A DNA stretch of 64,000 nucleotides from Oscillospiraceae bacterium (lineage in GTDB: Bacteria; Bacillota; Clostridia; UMGS1840; HGM11507), in the NCBI GenBank assembly GCA_015068665.1, contig SVKB01000008.1:1-64000 (forward strand), given 5' to 3'. Below the pieces are notes generated by a model. The model searched no databases. It worked only from the letters and a program-made list of their open reading frames with translations, and was not told where the DNA came from. A program made the position numbers and the translations under genes. Of the stretch, positions 8,204 to 17,455 are shown piece after piece (within the stretch, counting starts at the first letter, position 1; each line of letters starts with the position of its first letter).

Positions 8204-9388
8204 ATGAAAATTGCAATTTACAACGGTCAGATTATTACACCTGACAGAATTATTGAAAACGGGTACTTACTTATTGAAAACGGCACCATTACCGATATCG
8301 GAACAAATTTCGATGAAACTGTATTCAGTGGAGAAAAAATAAACGCCGAAGGCAAGTACATTTCTCCCGGTTTTATAGATATTCACGTTCACGGCGGTGG
8401 CGGCGGAGACTTTATGGACGGCACTGAAGAAGCCTTTATAATGGCACTTAAATCCCATGCAAAATACGGCACAACTGCAATGCTTCCCACAACAGCCTCC
8501 TCTCCCGATAAAGAATTATTTGAAGTGTTTGATATATATAACGGATTGAAGGATAAGGACTACGACGGAGCTAAAATGCTCGGTCTGCATCTTGAGGGAC
8601 CGTACCTGAGTCCTCTTCAGGCGGGGGCTATGGATCCGGACAAGATAAAATATCCGATTCCCGAAAACTATGAAAAAATCTACAATGCTTCCAAAGGCGC
8701 AATTAAAAGATGGACTGCAGCTCCCGAGCTTAAGGGCTGTGATGTATTTGGTGCCTTTTTAAAGGAAAAGGGTATTTTAGGCTCCATCGGTCATTCGGAT
8801 GCGGTTTATTCGGATGTTATAAAAGCTTATGAAAACGGCTTTGAAATGCTTACTCATTTTTACTCCGCAATGTCAACGGTTACACGGGTAAACGGCTACA
8901 GATATCCGGGTATAATCGAGGCAGGATATTTAATCCCCGGAATGAAGGTAGAGCTTATTGCTGACGGCTGTCATCTTCCTAAAGAGCTTTTACAGCTGGT
9001 TTATAATGTCAAGGGAGTTGAAAATATTGTTCTTGTTACCGACTCTATGAGAGCTTCCGGAATGCCTGAGGGTGAGGTTATAATAGGTTCACTTAAAGGC
9101 GGAAGAATTGCGCTTTATGAGGACGGCGTGTGTAAGTTACCTGACCGTTCTGCATTTGCAGGAAGTGCCTGCACCGCAGACAGACTTATAAGAACAATGG
9201 TTAAGCTTGCTGAGGTTCCTTTATATAAGGCAGTACAAATGCTTACAAAAAATCCTGCAAAAATTTTAAATGAACATAAAAAAGGCGCTATCGCCCTTTC
9301 AAAGGATGCGGATATAGTTATCTTCGATGAGGATATAAACGTATCAATGACTATGGTTGAGGGAAAGGTTATTTATAAAGCACAATAA
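8204..9388 (+). CDS. nagA: N-acetylglucosamine-6-phosphate deacetylase
   Basis: This amidohydrolase-fold enzyme deacetylates GlcNAc-6-phosphate in amino-sugar use and cell-wall recycling. The start at 8204 (MKIAIYNGQIITP) has GGTGAGG upstream; the alternative GTG at 8192 lies inside that site. The 394-residue protein shows the metal motif HVHGGGGGDFMDG, the glutamate ligand in LHLEGPYLSP, GHSDA, and the catalytic aspartate in VTDSM. Length is typical (380-400). No nagB or PTS gene is adjacent. Confidence 0.93.
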   Translation: MKIAIYNGQIITPDRIIENGYLLIENGTITDIGTNFDETVFSGEKINAEGKYISPGFIDIHVHGGGGGDFMDGTEEAFIMALKSHAKYGTTAMLPTTASSPDKELFEVFDIYNGLKDKDYDGAKMLGLHLEGPYLSPLQAGAMDPDKIKYPIPENYEKIYNASKGAIKRWTAAPELKGCDVFGAFLKEKGILGSIGHSDAVYSDVIKAYENGFEMLTHFYSAMSTVTRVNGYRYPGIIEAGYLIPGMKVELIADGCHLPKELLQLVYNVKGVENIVLVTDSMRASGMPEGEVIIGSLKGGRIALYEDGVCKLPDRSAFAGSACTADRLIRTMVKLAEVPLYKAVQMLTKNPAKILNEHKKGAIALSKDADIVIFDEDINVSMTMVEGKVIYKAQ

Positions 9389-9418
9389 AAAAAATGAGAG
9401 CGTTGCTCTCATTTTTTT
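9388..9418. terminator. bidirectional terminator between nagA and the HAD gene
   Basis: A 14-bp stem AAAAAAATGAGAGC / GCTCTCATTTTTTT with a 3-base loop has T-runs on both strands. It lies between two convergent genes, nagA (plus) and the HAD hydrolase (minus). Confidence 0.85.
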
Positions 9419-10179
9419 ATTATTCCCTTTTCAATTTTTTCAATTAAATCCTTTATAGCTGCTTCTGTACAGGGGTTAACCGTAAAATCGGCAACCTTTT
9501 TTACCCCATCCACAGCATTACCGACTGCCACTCCTATATCGGCACATTTTAAAAGCGGAATATCGTTATCATAATCGCCTATTCCTATTGAGGTATGAAT
9601 ACTGCCCAAATGCCTTTTTATATATTCAATCGCTGTTCCCTTGGTTGCATCAATGGGATTGAATTCAACACCTACATCCCAGGATTTTGATATGTAACTG
9701 TTAGCCTTGAAAAAATCCATAGACGTTGTTGCGGTCACAAATTTATCTGCAGCTTCACAATTTTCAAACCTACAGAGCATTTTATAGGAACGCATATTTA
9801 AAAGGTTTTCAGGAATATCCGTATATTTAAAGAAAACAGTCTCTTTGTCAAACATGGTAAATTCCGTTACCTCCTCAGCAACAGGTTTTATCGCTTCGAG
9901 AAACTCGCAAAGTGTATATTCAACCCGTTTTTCCCAGAGGGTTTTATCTTCGGAATAATCATATATAATACTTCCGTTAAGAAGACAGCAGGGAGCATTA
10001 ACTATACTGTCAAGCTTATTCTCTCTCAAATGAGAGATATTTCTGCCGGTTGTAACGGCAAAATGCCCACCGTTTCTGGTAAAATATTTTACCGCTTCAA
10101 AATTCTCTCTTCCGTCATCGCCTCTCCAGAAGGTTCCGTCAAGATCAGAGCAAATTAAAAAACCGTCAAACTTTCCCAT
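9409..10179 (-). CDS. Cof-type HAD family sugar-phosphatase
   Basis: The 256-residue protein carries the HAD nucleophile motif SDLDGTFW near residue 12, a threonine motif TTGR at about 40, a lysine region around DATKGTAIEYIK, and the C-terminal metal motif GIGDYDNDIPLL. The cap lies between motifs II and III, as in the Cof/class IIB phosphatases. These act on sugar phosphates, nucleotides or flavin precursors; the substrate is not predictable. It abuts the small membrane protein gene at 10181 on the same strand (the two are one base apart), so they are cotranscribed. Confidence 0.82.
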   Translation of the reverse strand: MGKFDGFLICSDLDGTFWRGDDGRENFEAVKYFTRNGGHFAVTTGRNISHLRENKLDSIVNAPCCLLNGSIIYDYSEDKTLWEKRVEYTLCEFLEAIKPVAEEVTEFTMFDKETVFFKYTDIPENLLNMRSYKMLCRFENCEAADKFVTATTSMDFFKANSYISKSWDVGVEFNPIDATKGTAIEYIKRHLGSIHTSIGIGDYDNDIPLLKCADIGVAVGNAVDGVKKVADFTVNPCTEAAIKDLIEKIEKGIIKK

Positions 10180-10180
10180 T

Positions 10181-10498
10181 TTATCTTTTTCCTGCTTTCC
10201 CTAACATATATATACCGTACGATATGAGTGATATCGGAACAATAAGCTTAATAAGAATCTGGAAATTTATAAGCCCCTGAGCATTGAGAAGAAGAATCAG
10301 TCCCAAAACAAGAAATATACCGTTCCCCACCTTATCCTTTTCGGTGAATAAGCCTATAAGACAAGGAAGAATAATAATTAAAGTCCACCATCCCGGGAAG
10401 AAAATATCAAAGCTTAAAAATCCCAGTACGCTTGCGGCATACAATGCACCAAAGACGATAAAAAGAATTCCCACAACAAAATTCTTTGCATTTTTCAT
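10181..10498 (-). CDS. small LiaF/DUF5668-like membrane protein
   Basis: Chosen start is the ATG at 10498 (MKNAKNFVVGILFIVFGALY), with AAGGAG 9 bases before it, giving 105 residues. Three to four hydrophobic segments are seen: a GxxFIVFGxLY-type first helix, a FFPGWWTLIIILPCLIGLF segment, a short loop EKDKVGNG, then LFLVLGLILLL and a last helix. The PGWWxxxLIxPxxxGL pattern resembles the LiaF transmembrane domain found in small membrane proteins of Firmicutes. Function unknown. It is the first gene of a two-gene unit with the HAD hydrolase. Confidence 0.7.
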   Translation of the reverse strand: MKNAKNFVVGILFIVFGALYAASVLGFLSFDIFFPGWWTLIIILPCLIGLFTEKDKVGNGIFLVLGLILLLNAQGLINFQILIKLIVPISLISYGIYMLGKAGKR

Positions 10499-10519
10499 TA
10501 ACATCAGCTCCTTAAGGTT

Positions 10520-10548
10520 ATTATACTCTAAATCACGCAAAAAGTCAA
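10520..10548 (-). promoter_or_regulatory. sigma-A promoter for the membrane protein-HAD unit
   Basis: Minus strand TTGACT (10548-10543), 17-base spacer, TATAAT (10525-10520). It is a near-consensus promoter 22 bases upstream of the chosen ATG. Confidence 0.8.
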
Positions 10549-10614
10549 TCAGATAGCAAAACTCCGTTTATTTTGTGAAATTATGACGGATTTTATTGTT
10601 TTTTTGGGATGATA

Positions 10615-10643
10615 TTGTGAATTTATTTTGCTTATGGTAAAAT
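10615..10643 (+). promoter_or_regulatory. extended -10 promoter for the SLH-PBP-serpin gene
   Basis: TTGTGA (10615-10620), 17 bases, TAAAAT (10638-10643), preceded by TGG as an extended -10. Transcription would start near 10650, so the in-frame ATG at 10648 cannot be the translation start and the ATG at 10708 is preferred. Confidence 0.65.
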
Positions 10644-10707
10644 AAATATGAAAATGCCGGAACTTATTTTTTTAAAAAAAGTCTTAAACATAAAAGGAGG
10701 CCAGATT

Positions 10708-13521
10708 ATGAAAAAAAGATTTTTGACATTACTTATTTGCATGGCGTTTTTTATTACCTCATTGCCGGTTATCACAGCAGAAGACTCAGAAGGACAGCTT
10801 CGCCACGTAATGCTGAGAGTTCCGTATGAAGCTGATCTTACAACCTATAAGGTTATAAAAGCAAGATATTCGGACACAACGGAACCTATTCCATTATCAA
10901 CATACTATGACGGTATGCTTTATGCACTTGTACCATATAACAAAAGCACAAAAGCTATTGAAGGCTTTGAGCCTGAAGCTTTGGAATTTACCGATTATTC
11001 TTCATCCGATTACCGTTTTCATACATTTAAAGAATTATCAAGAACCGGTATAATAAAAGGTAATGAAAAAGGTGAGGCTTTGCCTGATTCTTCCGTTACA
11101 AGAGCGGAAGCTGTGGCAATGGTTATAAGGATGCTGGGGATTGATCCTGTTCCCGATGTTACCGGAGAAGTTAACCTGCCCTTCTACGATGTCAAAAAGA
11201 CCGACTGGTTTTATGATGTGGTTGCAACAGCTTATCAACAGGGAATTGTAAAGGGAGACAGTGATACTTATTTTTCCCCTTTGAGAAGTGTTTCCCGTGA
11301 AGAAACAGCGGTTATGTTAAGCCGTGCAACCGATACAGACTATTTTGGTTATCCCGGTGATGACGGTTCAAATGCCACGGATTCAGACAGGATTTCCGAC
11401 TGGGCAAAGGAAGCTTACGAAAAGTACGGTACTTTTTTAGCTTTTGATATCGACAATACTGATGCGGAAAATCCTAAAAGACTGTATACTCCGGGCAAAG
11501 CTGCTTCAAGATATGAAATTGCAAATATGATTTACAGAGTTTGCGAGGATTGTGTGGTATTCCCTTCTGATGCTGCCATAAAATTCGGATTCGACTCAAA
11601 AATGCCCAAAGTAGACGGTTCAACATCTACATATCCGTTTACAGAAGCTGTATACAGAAATCTTTTTTCAAACGGATTATATCATACAGGTATGCCTGAG
11701 AAACATAGCAAGAGCCATCAATCCTATACTAATCTTATAGACGGAAAAATCGATATGATGTTTGCTTCCGTTTACCCGGCAAGCGACATTTTAGAATATG
11801 CAAAGGGAAAGAATGTTGAATTAGAGCTTATCCCCATTGCATACGATGCTATGATTTTCTTTACAAATATTGAAAATCCCGCAACAAATCTTACCAAACA
11901 GCAGATTTCTGACATATATGTTAACAATGCTTACGGAAACTGGAATCAGCTTGGCGGCCCTGATGCACTTTTATATCCCTACTGCAGAAACAACGACAGC
12001 GGCAGCCATGCACAAATGGAAAAGCATTTCTTAAACGGGAATGAAATTCACAAAACAATAAGAGAAGAAACCACATCTATGACAATGTCCAATGTACTTA
12101 CTGATGTGCAGAATTCAAAAACAGATAACCCTATGGGTTACGGTTTAGGCTACAGCATTTACTACTACTATAACAATATGGATATGTTCTACAATACAAA
12201 ATCCACCCTGAAGCTACTTGCAATTGACGGCATTTTACCTACCGATGACACTATTGCAGACGGCACCTATCCCCTTTCAAACAATACCTATGTTGTTTTA
12301 AAAAAGGATACACCTGTAGACCATCCTGCAAGAAGAATGGCTGAATTTATGCTGACAAAAAAAGGTCAGGACTGTGTTGAAGAAGCAGGCTTTGGCAGAC
12401 TTAAAACGACTGAAAGCAAGAGCTTTAACGATAAGCTTAATGCATATATCAAAGAGGATAAAAATTACGTATACTCCCCTCTTTCCATAAAGCTTGCTCT
12501 TGCTCTTGCGGCTAACGGCGCGGATGGAGAAACAAAAGAAGAGATACTGTCCGCCCTTAACTACACTGATATAGAAGAGATCAACGCTCTTGCAAAGGAG
12601 CTTAATAAAAAATATTCTCAGACCGAGCACCTTGCATTAAAGCTTGCAAACTCTGTGTGGATCAACAAGGATAACACATCCCAGCGTTTTTCCTATGATT
12701 ACAAATCAGGTATTAAGAATATTTTTGACGGAGAGGCTCTTGTTACCGATAATAAAAATGCCATAAAGGACGTTAATAACTGGGTTAGTGATAAAACAAA
12801 GGGTAAAATCAGCTCGGTTATAAACAATCCTGATTTCTGGGCAATGCTTGTAAACACAGTATATTTCAAGGGCTTATGGGAGGATGATTTCTCCGAACAG
12901 CTTACAAAGCCGGATGTTTTTTATAACCTTGACGGTACCGAAGCACAAGTTGATTTTATGCATAAAAGAGGATGGATTCCTTATACCAAAGATAATGATA
13001 CTGAGGCTATAAGACTTGATTTTAAAAACAGATTTGATAAATTTGACATATCGGGCAGCTACAAAGGAAGTGAAAGCTTCAATGATCTTGATATAAATAT
13101 GTATTTTATGTTAAGCGATAAAGTTGATATTGAAGCAGAACTTTTAAGACTTATTAAAGACAACGCCTTCAGCTCCCGCTACATTGACCTTTCCCTGCCG
13201 AAATTCAAGGTTGAGTATGAAACAAGTCTTAATGAAATACTTACTAAGCTTGGGATAAAAAGGGCATTTACCATGGACGCCGAGTTTGAAAAAATGTTTG
13301 ATAAGGGAAGTATGAATATAACCGACACAATTCATAAAACCTACCTGTCGGTTGACGAGCTTGGCTGTGAAGCGGCGGCGGTTACAGCTATGGCGATGGC
13401 AGGAAGCGCACTTCCGCCCGAGCCGATAAAGGTTGATATCAACAGACCTTTTTACTTCATTTTAAGAGATGATTCCAACGGAGAAATTCTCTTTACGGGA
13501 AGATTTATAACAGGTAAATAG
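10708..13521 (+). CDS. secreted SLH / PstS-like / serpin fusion protein
   Basis: The 937-residue protein starts at 10708 with AAAGGAGG upstream. A Sec signal peptide (MKKRFLTLLICMAFFITSL, cleavage near ITAED) is followed by S-layer homology repeats at about 104-145 (GIIKGNE..TRAEAVAMVIRMLG), 157-215 (FYDV..AYQQGIVKGD..SREETAVMLSR) and a degenerate one at 230-275, which should anchor the protein to the cell wall. Residues about 300-562 resemble a phosphate-type periplasmic binding protein (VDGSTSTYPF; NNDSGSH; VVLKKDTPVDHPA). Residues about 570-937 are a complete serpin: YVYSPLSI, MLVNTVYFKGLWEDDF, the hinge GCEAAAVTAMAM and RPFYFILRD..ILFTGRF. Counting P17 at E884, the scissile bond falls near S900-A901. 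Serpins trap serine or cysteine proteases; small residues there suggest an elastase-like target. The three-part combination is unusual. Confidence 0.85.
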   Translation: MKKRFLTLLICMAFFITSLPVITAEDSEGQLRHVMLRVPYEADLTTYKVIKARYSDTTEPIPLSTYYDGMLYALVPYNKSTKAIEGFEPEALEFTDYSSSDYRFHTFKELSRTGIIKGNEKGEALPDSSVTRAEAVAMVIRMLGIDPVPDVTGEVNLPFYDVKKTDWFYDVVATAYQQGIVKGDSDTYFSPLRSVSREETAVMLSRATDTDYFGYPGDDGSNATDSDRISDWAKEAYEKYGTFLAFDIDNTDAENPKRLYTPGKAASRYEIANMIYRVCEDCVVFPSDAAIKFGFDSKMPKVDGSTSTYPFTEAVYRNLFSNGLYHTGMPEKHSKSHQSYTNLIDGKIDMMFASVYPASDILEYAKGKNVELELIPIAYDAMIFFTNIENPATNLTKQQISDIYVNNAYGNWNQLGGPDALLYPYCRNNDSGSHAQMEKHFLNGNEIHKTIREETTSMTMSNVLTDVQNSKTDNPMGYGLGYSIYYYYNNMDMFYNTKSTLKLLAIDGILPTDDTIADGTYPLSNNTYVVLKKDTPVDHPARRMAEFMLTKKGQDCVEEAGFGRLKTTESKSFNDKLNAYIKEDKNYVYSPLSIKLALALAANGADGETKEEILSALNYTDIEEINALAKELNKKYSQTEHLALKLANSVWINKDNTSQRFSYDYKSGIKNIFDGEALVTDNKNAIKDVNNWVSDKTKGKISSVINNPDFWAMLVNTVYFKGLWEDDFSEQLTKPDVFYNLDGTEAQVDFMHKRGWIPYTKDNDTEAIRLDFKNRFDKFDISGSYKGSESFNDLDINMYFMLSDKVDIEAELLRLIKDNAFSSRYIDLSLPKFKVEYETSLNEILTKLGIKRAFTMDAEFEKMFDKGSMNITDTIHKTYLSVDELGCEAAAVTAMAMAGSALPPEPIKVDINRPFYFILRDDSNGEILFTGRFITGK

Positions 13522-13558
13522 TATTTTAATTAATTCTGATTAAACTGAGGTGATTCCG

Positions 13559-14548
13559 ATGAACAAAGAAATCGTAATAATAAAGCCCGAAGAAAAGTAT
13601 ATTGAAGCTTCGGCTGAAATCTCCGCAAAAGCCTGGATTCCCATAAGAGAGGTTAACAAAAAGCTTCTCGGGGATGAAATTTATTCTTTTTTACATAACG
13701 GATGGCAGGAGGCAAAAAAAGAAGCGGTAAGACAAAGCTTGAAGGTCGGAAAAGGCTTTATCGCTCTTTGTGAGGGCAATGTCGTGGGCTTTACTACTTA
13801 TGAAATTTTTGAAGATAAAAAAATCGGAGAGATTCTTAACAATGCAGTTTCCCCCGATGCAAAAGGAATGGGAATTGCAGGGCTTCTTAACAAAAGTGTT
13901 TTAAAGCATTTCAAGGAAAAGGGCTGTATTATTGCAAAGGTTTCAACCGGGCTTGACGAAGGTCATGCTCCGGCAAGACGCGCTTACGAAAAGTTAGGCT
14001 TTGAAAAGAATCTACCTCAGGTAGAATACTATATGGATATTGCTGACAGCTGTAAAAAAGAGGACTTTGAAGGCTTTACAATTACATCTATGAAGGAAGA
14101 AGATAAAAAGCGTGTACTGGAAATTGCAGTTGAGTCATGGGAGGCTATCCATAAGGCTTATAAAAGCTGTCTTGGTGAAAAGCTTTATAATTCACTCTAT
14201 CCCGACTGGAAAAGCACCTTTAAAAAAACTTTTACAGACTCCTTTGATAAAAGTGATTTCTACGTTGCAAAAAAAGACGGAAAAATATACGGCTTTTGCT
14301 CCGCAAGATATGAAAGGAACGGTCGTCTTGGTATATTCGGCTACAACGGGGTTGATATAAATTCAAGGGGAATGAGGATTGCTTCAAAAATGTACAGCTT
14401 CTTAAAGAATGAATTTTCAAAAAAAGGCTGTATATACGCAAGAGTTCATACAGGTCTTGATAACGGACACGCTCCTGCAAGGCGTGCGTATGAAAGAACC
14501 GGATTTTCACATCCTCTTCCTATGGTTACTTATTACATGAAAATATAA
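13559..14548 (+). CDS. tandem GNAT N-acetyltransferase
   Basis: The 329-residue protein has two homologous GNAT domains, about 1-165 and 170-329. Each has an acetyl-CoA loop region (SPDAKGMGIAGLL; DINSRGMRIASKM) and each ends in the same GHAPARRAYE block followed by a GF..LPxVxYYM segment, so it arose by internal duplication. The first loop keeps the fuller R/Q-x-x-G-x-G/A pattern. The start at 13559 has GAGGTGAT upstream; the GTG at 13550 lies inside that site. Substrate unknown. It follows the serpin gene by 37 bases and ends at a terminator. Confidence 0.8.
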   Translation: MNKEIVIIKPEEKYIEASAEISAKAWIPIREVNKKLLGDEIYSFLHNGWQEAKKEAVRQSLKVGKGFIALCEGNVVGFTTYEIFEDKKIGEILNNAVSPDAKGMGIAGLLNKSVLKHFKEKGCIIAKVSTGLDEGHAPARRAYEKLGFEKNLPQVEYYMDIADSCKKEDFEGFTITSMKEEDKKRVLEIAVESWEAIHKAYKSCLGEKLYNSLYPDWKSTFKKTFTDSFDKSDFYVAKKDGKIYGFCSARYERNGRLGIFGYNGVDINSRGMRIASKMYSFLKNEFSKKGCIYARVHTGLDNGHAPARRAYERTGFSHPLPMVTYYMKI

Positions 14549-14553
14549 ATTTT

Positions 14554-14581
14554 AAAAACAGTGGAAAACCGCTGTTTTTTT
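14554..14581 (+). terminator. intrinsic terminator after the GNAT gene
   Basis: Stem AAAAACAGTGG / CCGCTGTTTTT (one T-G wobble) with an AAAA loop and a run of eight T. Confidence 0.8.
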
Positions 14582-14604
14582 TGTATATTTTTCAATTATA
14601 AGTA

Positions 14605-14633
14605 TTGTAAATATCCTTATTTTATGTTATAAT
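14605..14633 (+). promoter_or_regulatory. extended -10 promoter for secA and downstream genes
   Basis: TTGTAA (14605-14610), 17 bases, TATAAT (14628-14633), with TGT immediately before the -10 box. It is the only good promoter seen ahead of the secA-prfB-prfA run. Confidence 0.78.
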
Positions 14634-14695
14634 AACTTGATAATGGTATATTATTACTTAAATATATAGATTATAATTAGCAGAGGTGAAACAAA

Positions 14696-17437
14696 ATGAT
14701 TAAAAAACTGATTGAAAAAGTCTTCGGCTCTTATTCGGACCGTGAACTTAAAAAGCTTCAGCCCATTGTCGAAGAGGTTCTTTCACTTGAAGAGGAATAT
14801 TCAAAATTATCCGATAAGGAGCTTAAGGATAAAACACCCTATTTTAAAAAACAGCTTGAGGAAGGAAAAACTCTTGACGATATTCTTCCCCACGCTTTCG
14901 CAACTATAAGAGAAGCTTCATACAGAGTTCTCGGCTTAAAACACTACCCTGTTCAGATTATCGGCGGTATAGCTCTTCATCAGGGCAGAATTGCGGAAAT
15001 GAAAACAGGTGAAGGTAAAACTTTAGTTGCCACTCTCCCCGCTTACCTTAATGCACTGTCCGGAAAGGGTGTACACATCGTTACCGTAAATGACTATCTT
15101 GCAAAAAGAGACAGCGAATGGATGGGAAAGGTTTACAACTTTTTAGGTCTGACGGTAGGTCTTGTAATCCCCGGAACGAACCCCGACGAAAAGCAGGCAA
15201 ATTATCTTGCGGATATTACTTACGGAACCAATAATGAATTCGGCTTTGACTATTTAAGGGATAATATGGCTACCCGTAAAGAACACATGGTTCAAAGAGA
15301 GCTTAACTTTGCCATTGTGGATGAGGTGGACAGTATTCTTATTGACGAGGCAAGAACTCCACTTATTATCTCGGGTGCAGTTGACGAATCCAGCTCTCTT
15401 TATGAGCTGGCAAACAATTTTGCAAGGAAGCTGTCCTACAAAACAGTCAAGGAAACCGATATGAAATCGGATGAGGATGACGATTCTCCATACGACTGCA
15501 TTATCATAGAAAAATCACGCAATGTAACCCTCACCAAAAAAGGGCATGAAGCTGCGGAGAAATTTTTCGGGATTGACAATCTTTCCGACCCTGAAAATAT
15601 GACGGTTGCTCATCACATCAACCAGGCAATCCGTGCGCACGGTATTATGAAAAAAGACATCAACTATGTTATTGAAGACGGTGAGGTTATTATTGTTGAT
15701 GAATTTACAGGACGCCTTATGTATGGAAGAAGATACTCGGACGGACTTCATCAGGCAATAGAAGCAAAAGAAGGCGTAAAAATCGAAAAGGAATCGAAAA
15801 CCCTTGCCACCATTACCCTTCAGAACTACTTCAGACTCTACGGAAAGCTTTCCGGTATGACAGGTACAGCACTTACCGAGGAGACTGAATTTCAGGAAAT
15901 ATATAAGCTTGATGTTCTTGTTATTCCTACCAACAAGCCTGTTTTAAGAGAGGATCTTAATGATGCAATGTATCTTACCGAGCAGGATAAGTTCATTGAC
16001 GTTATAAAAGAGATAGAAAAAAGACATAAAACAGGTCAGCCTGTTTTAGTCGGCACGGTTTCCATTGAAAAAAGTGAACTTCTCAGCAAACTGTTAAAGG
16101 CAACCGGAATAAAACATAATGTTCTTAATGCGAAAAATCACAAAAATGAAGCTGAAATTGTTGCTCAGGCCGGTAAGCTGAATGCAGTTACCATTGCTAC
16201 CAATATGGCAGGAAGAGGTACCGATATCAAATTAGGCGGAAACTCTGAATTTCTTGCCAAGAAGGAAATGGCAAAGCTTGGATATTCAGAAGAAATCATT
16301 TCCCTTTCCACCGGCTTTGCAGATACCGATAATGAAGAAATTCTGGAAGGACGAAAGAAATATCTTGAGCTTCTTGCAAAGTACGATAAGGAAATAGAAG
16401 TTGAAAAAGAAGCTGTAATAAAAGCCGGCGGCCTTGCAATCATAGGAACCGAAAGACACGAAAGCCGAAGAATAGACAATCAGCTGAGAGGTCGTGCCGG
16501 ACGTCAGGGAGACCCGGGTGTTACACAGTTTTTCATTTCACTTCAGGATGACATTATGAGACTGTTCGGCTCGGACAGAATCATGAATGCTTTTTCCGGA
16601 GCTAATATTCAGGGAAGAATTTCCGATATGGCTCTTTTAAGCTCGGGAATTGAAAACGCCCAGAAAAAGGTGGAAGGAAGAAACTTCGAAATCAGAAAAA
16701 ACGTTCTTCGCTACGATGACGTTATGAATAAGCAAAGAGAAATCATTTATTCCCAGAGACAGGATGTTTTAAACGGTAAGGATATTACCGAAACCATCCA
16801 AAACATGATAGTTAAATCGGTTGAAGGCTTTATTTCAAGAGTCTGTGCGGCAGAATTTCCCGATGACTGGGATATGGATGCAATATGCGAATATGCGAAT
16901 ACCTATTATGCCCCCGAAGGCGTGGTAATAAGCTTTACAAAGGATGACCTTAACTACCTTACCCGAGATAAGCTTAAAGATGAATTTACCGACTATGCCC
17001 TGAAGCGCTATCAGGAGAAGGAGAAAGCATTTGGCGAGCACTTAAGAGAAATGGAAAGAACTTTGCTTCTTAACTCAGTTGACATTATGTGGATGGAGCA
17101 TATTGACAATATGGATCAGTTAAAGCAAGGCATCGGTCTTCGTGCTTACGGTCAGAAGGACCCTGCGGTGGAATACCAGAATGAAGCCTTTGAAATGTTT
17201 GAGGAAATGATTGATTCCATAACCACTACAACCGTTCAGCTTATTCTTTCACTCCAGCCAACTGTGGAGGTTAAAAGAAACGAAATCAAAATTCCTCTTA
17301 CCACCTCCTCTGACGGAAGCCTTCCCAAAGGTAAAACGGTAGTCAGAAAGGAAGCAAAAATAGGAAGAAATGATCCCTGCCCCTGCGGTTCAGGTAAAAA
17401 ATACAAAAAATGCTGTGGCTTTAACGAAAACAATTAA
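14696..17437 (+). CDS. secA: preprotein translocase ATPase SecA
   Basis: The 913-residue motor drives Sec-dependent export. The DEAD-type motor has Walker A GEGKT near residue 105, [15 protein letters not shown] (Walker B and cross-linking entry) and the second nucleotide-binding fold motif [23 protein letters not shown] and the helical scaffold follow. The C-terminus is a zinc-binding SEC-C tail ([17 protein letters not shown]). Length fits the family (about 830-920). It starts at 14696 after AGAGGTGA, and prfB begins 18 bases after its stop; the secA-prfB pair is also common in other Firmicutes. Confidence 0.97.
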   Translation: MIKKLIEKVFGSYSDRELKKLQPIVEEVLSLEEEYSKLSDKELKDKTPYFKKQLEEGKTLDDILPHAFATIREASYRVLGLKHYPVQIIGGIALHQGRIAEMKTGEGKTLVATLPAYLNALSGKGVHIVTVNDYLAKRDSEWMGKVYNFLGLTVGLVIPGTNPDEKQANYLADITYGTNNEFGFDYLRDNMATRKEHMVQRELNFAIVDEVDSILIDEARTPLIISGAVDESSSLYELANNFARKLSYKTVKETDMKSDEDDDSPYDCIIIEKSRNVTLTKKGHEAAEKFFGIDNLSDPENMTVAHHINQAIRAHGIMKKDINYVIEDGEVIIVDEFTGRLMYGRRYSDGLHQAIEAKEGVKIEKESKTLATITLQNYFRLYGKLSGMTGTALTEETEFQEIYKLDVLVIPTNKPVLREDLNDAMYLTEQDKFIDVIKEIEKRHKTGQPVLVGTVSIEKSELLSKLLKATGIKHNVLNAKNHKNEAEIVAQAGKLNAVTIATNMAGRGTDIKLGGNSEFLAKKEMAKLGYSEEIISLSTGFADTDNEEILEGRKKYLELLAKYDKEIEVEKEAVIKAGGLAIIGTERHESRRIDNQLRGRAGRQGDPGVTQFFISLQDDIMRLFGSDRIMNAFSGANIQGRISDMALLSSGIENAQKKVEGRNFEIRKNVLRYDDVMNKQREIIYSQRQDVLNGKDITETIQNMIVKSVEGFISRVCAAEFPDDWDMDAICEYANTYYAPEGVVISFTKDDLNYLTRDKLKDEFTDYALKRYQEKEKAFGEHLREMERTLLLNSVDIMWMEHIDNMDQLKQGIGLRAYGQKDPAVEYQNEAFEMFEEMIDSITTTTVQLILSLQPTVEVKRNEIKIPLTTSSDGSLPKGKTVVRKEAKIGRNDPCPCGSGKKYKKCCGFNENN

Positions 17438-17455
17438 ATTTAAGGAGTTGATAAA

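Noticed and set aside
10648-10707. Upstream ATG of the serpin fusion
   Set aside because: It lies at the predicted transcription start and has no ribosome site; the ATG at 10708 has AAAGGAGG and begins a normal signal peptide.
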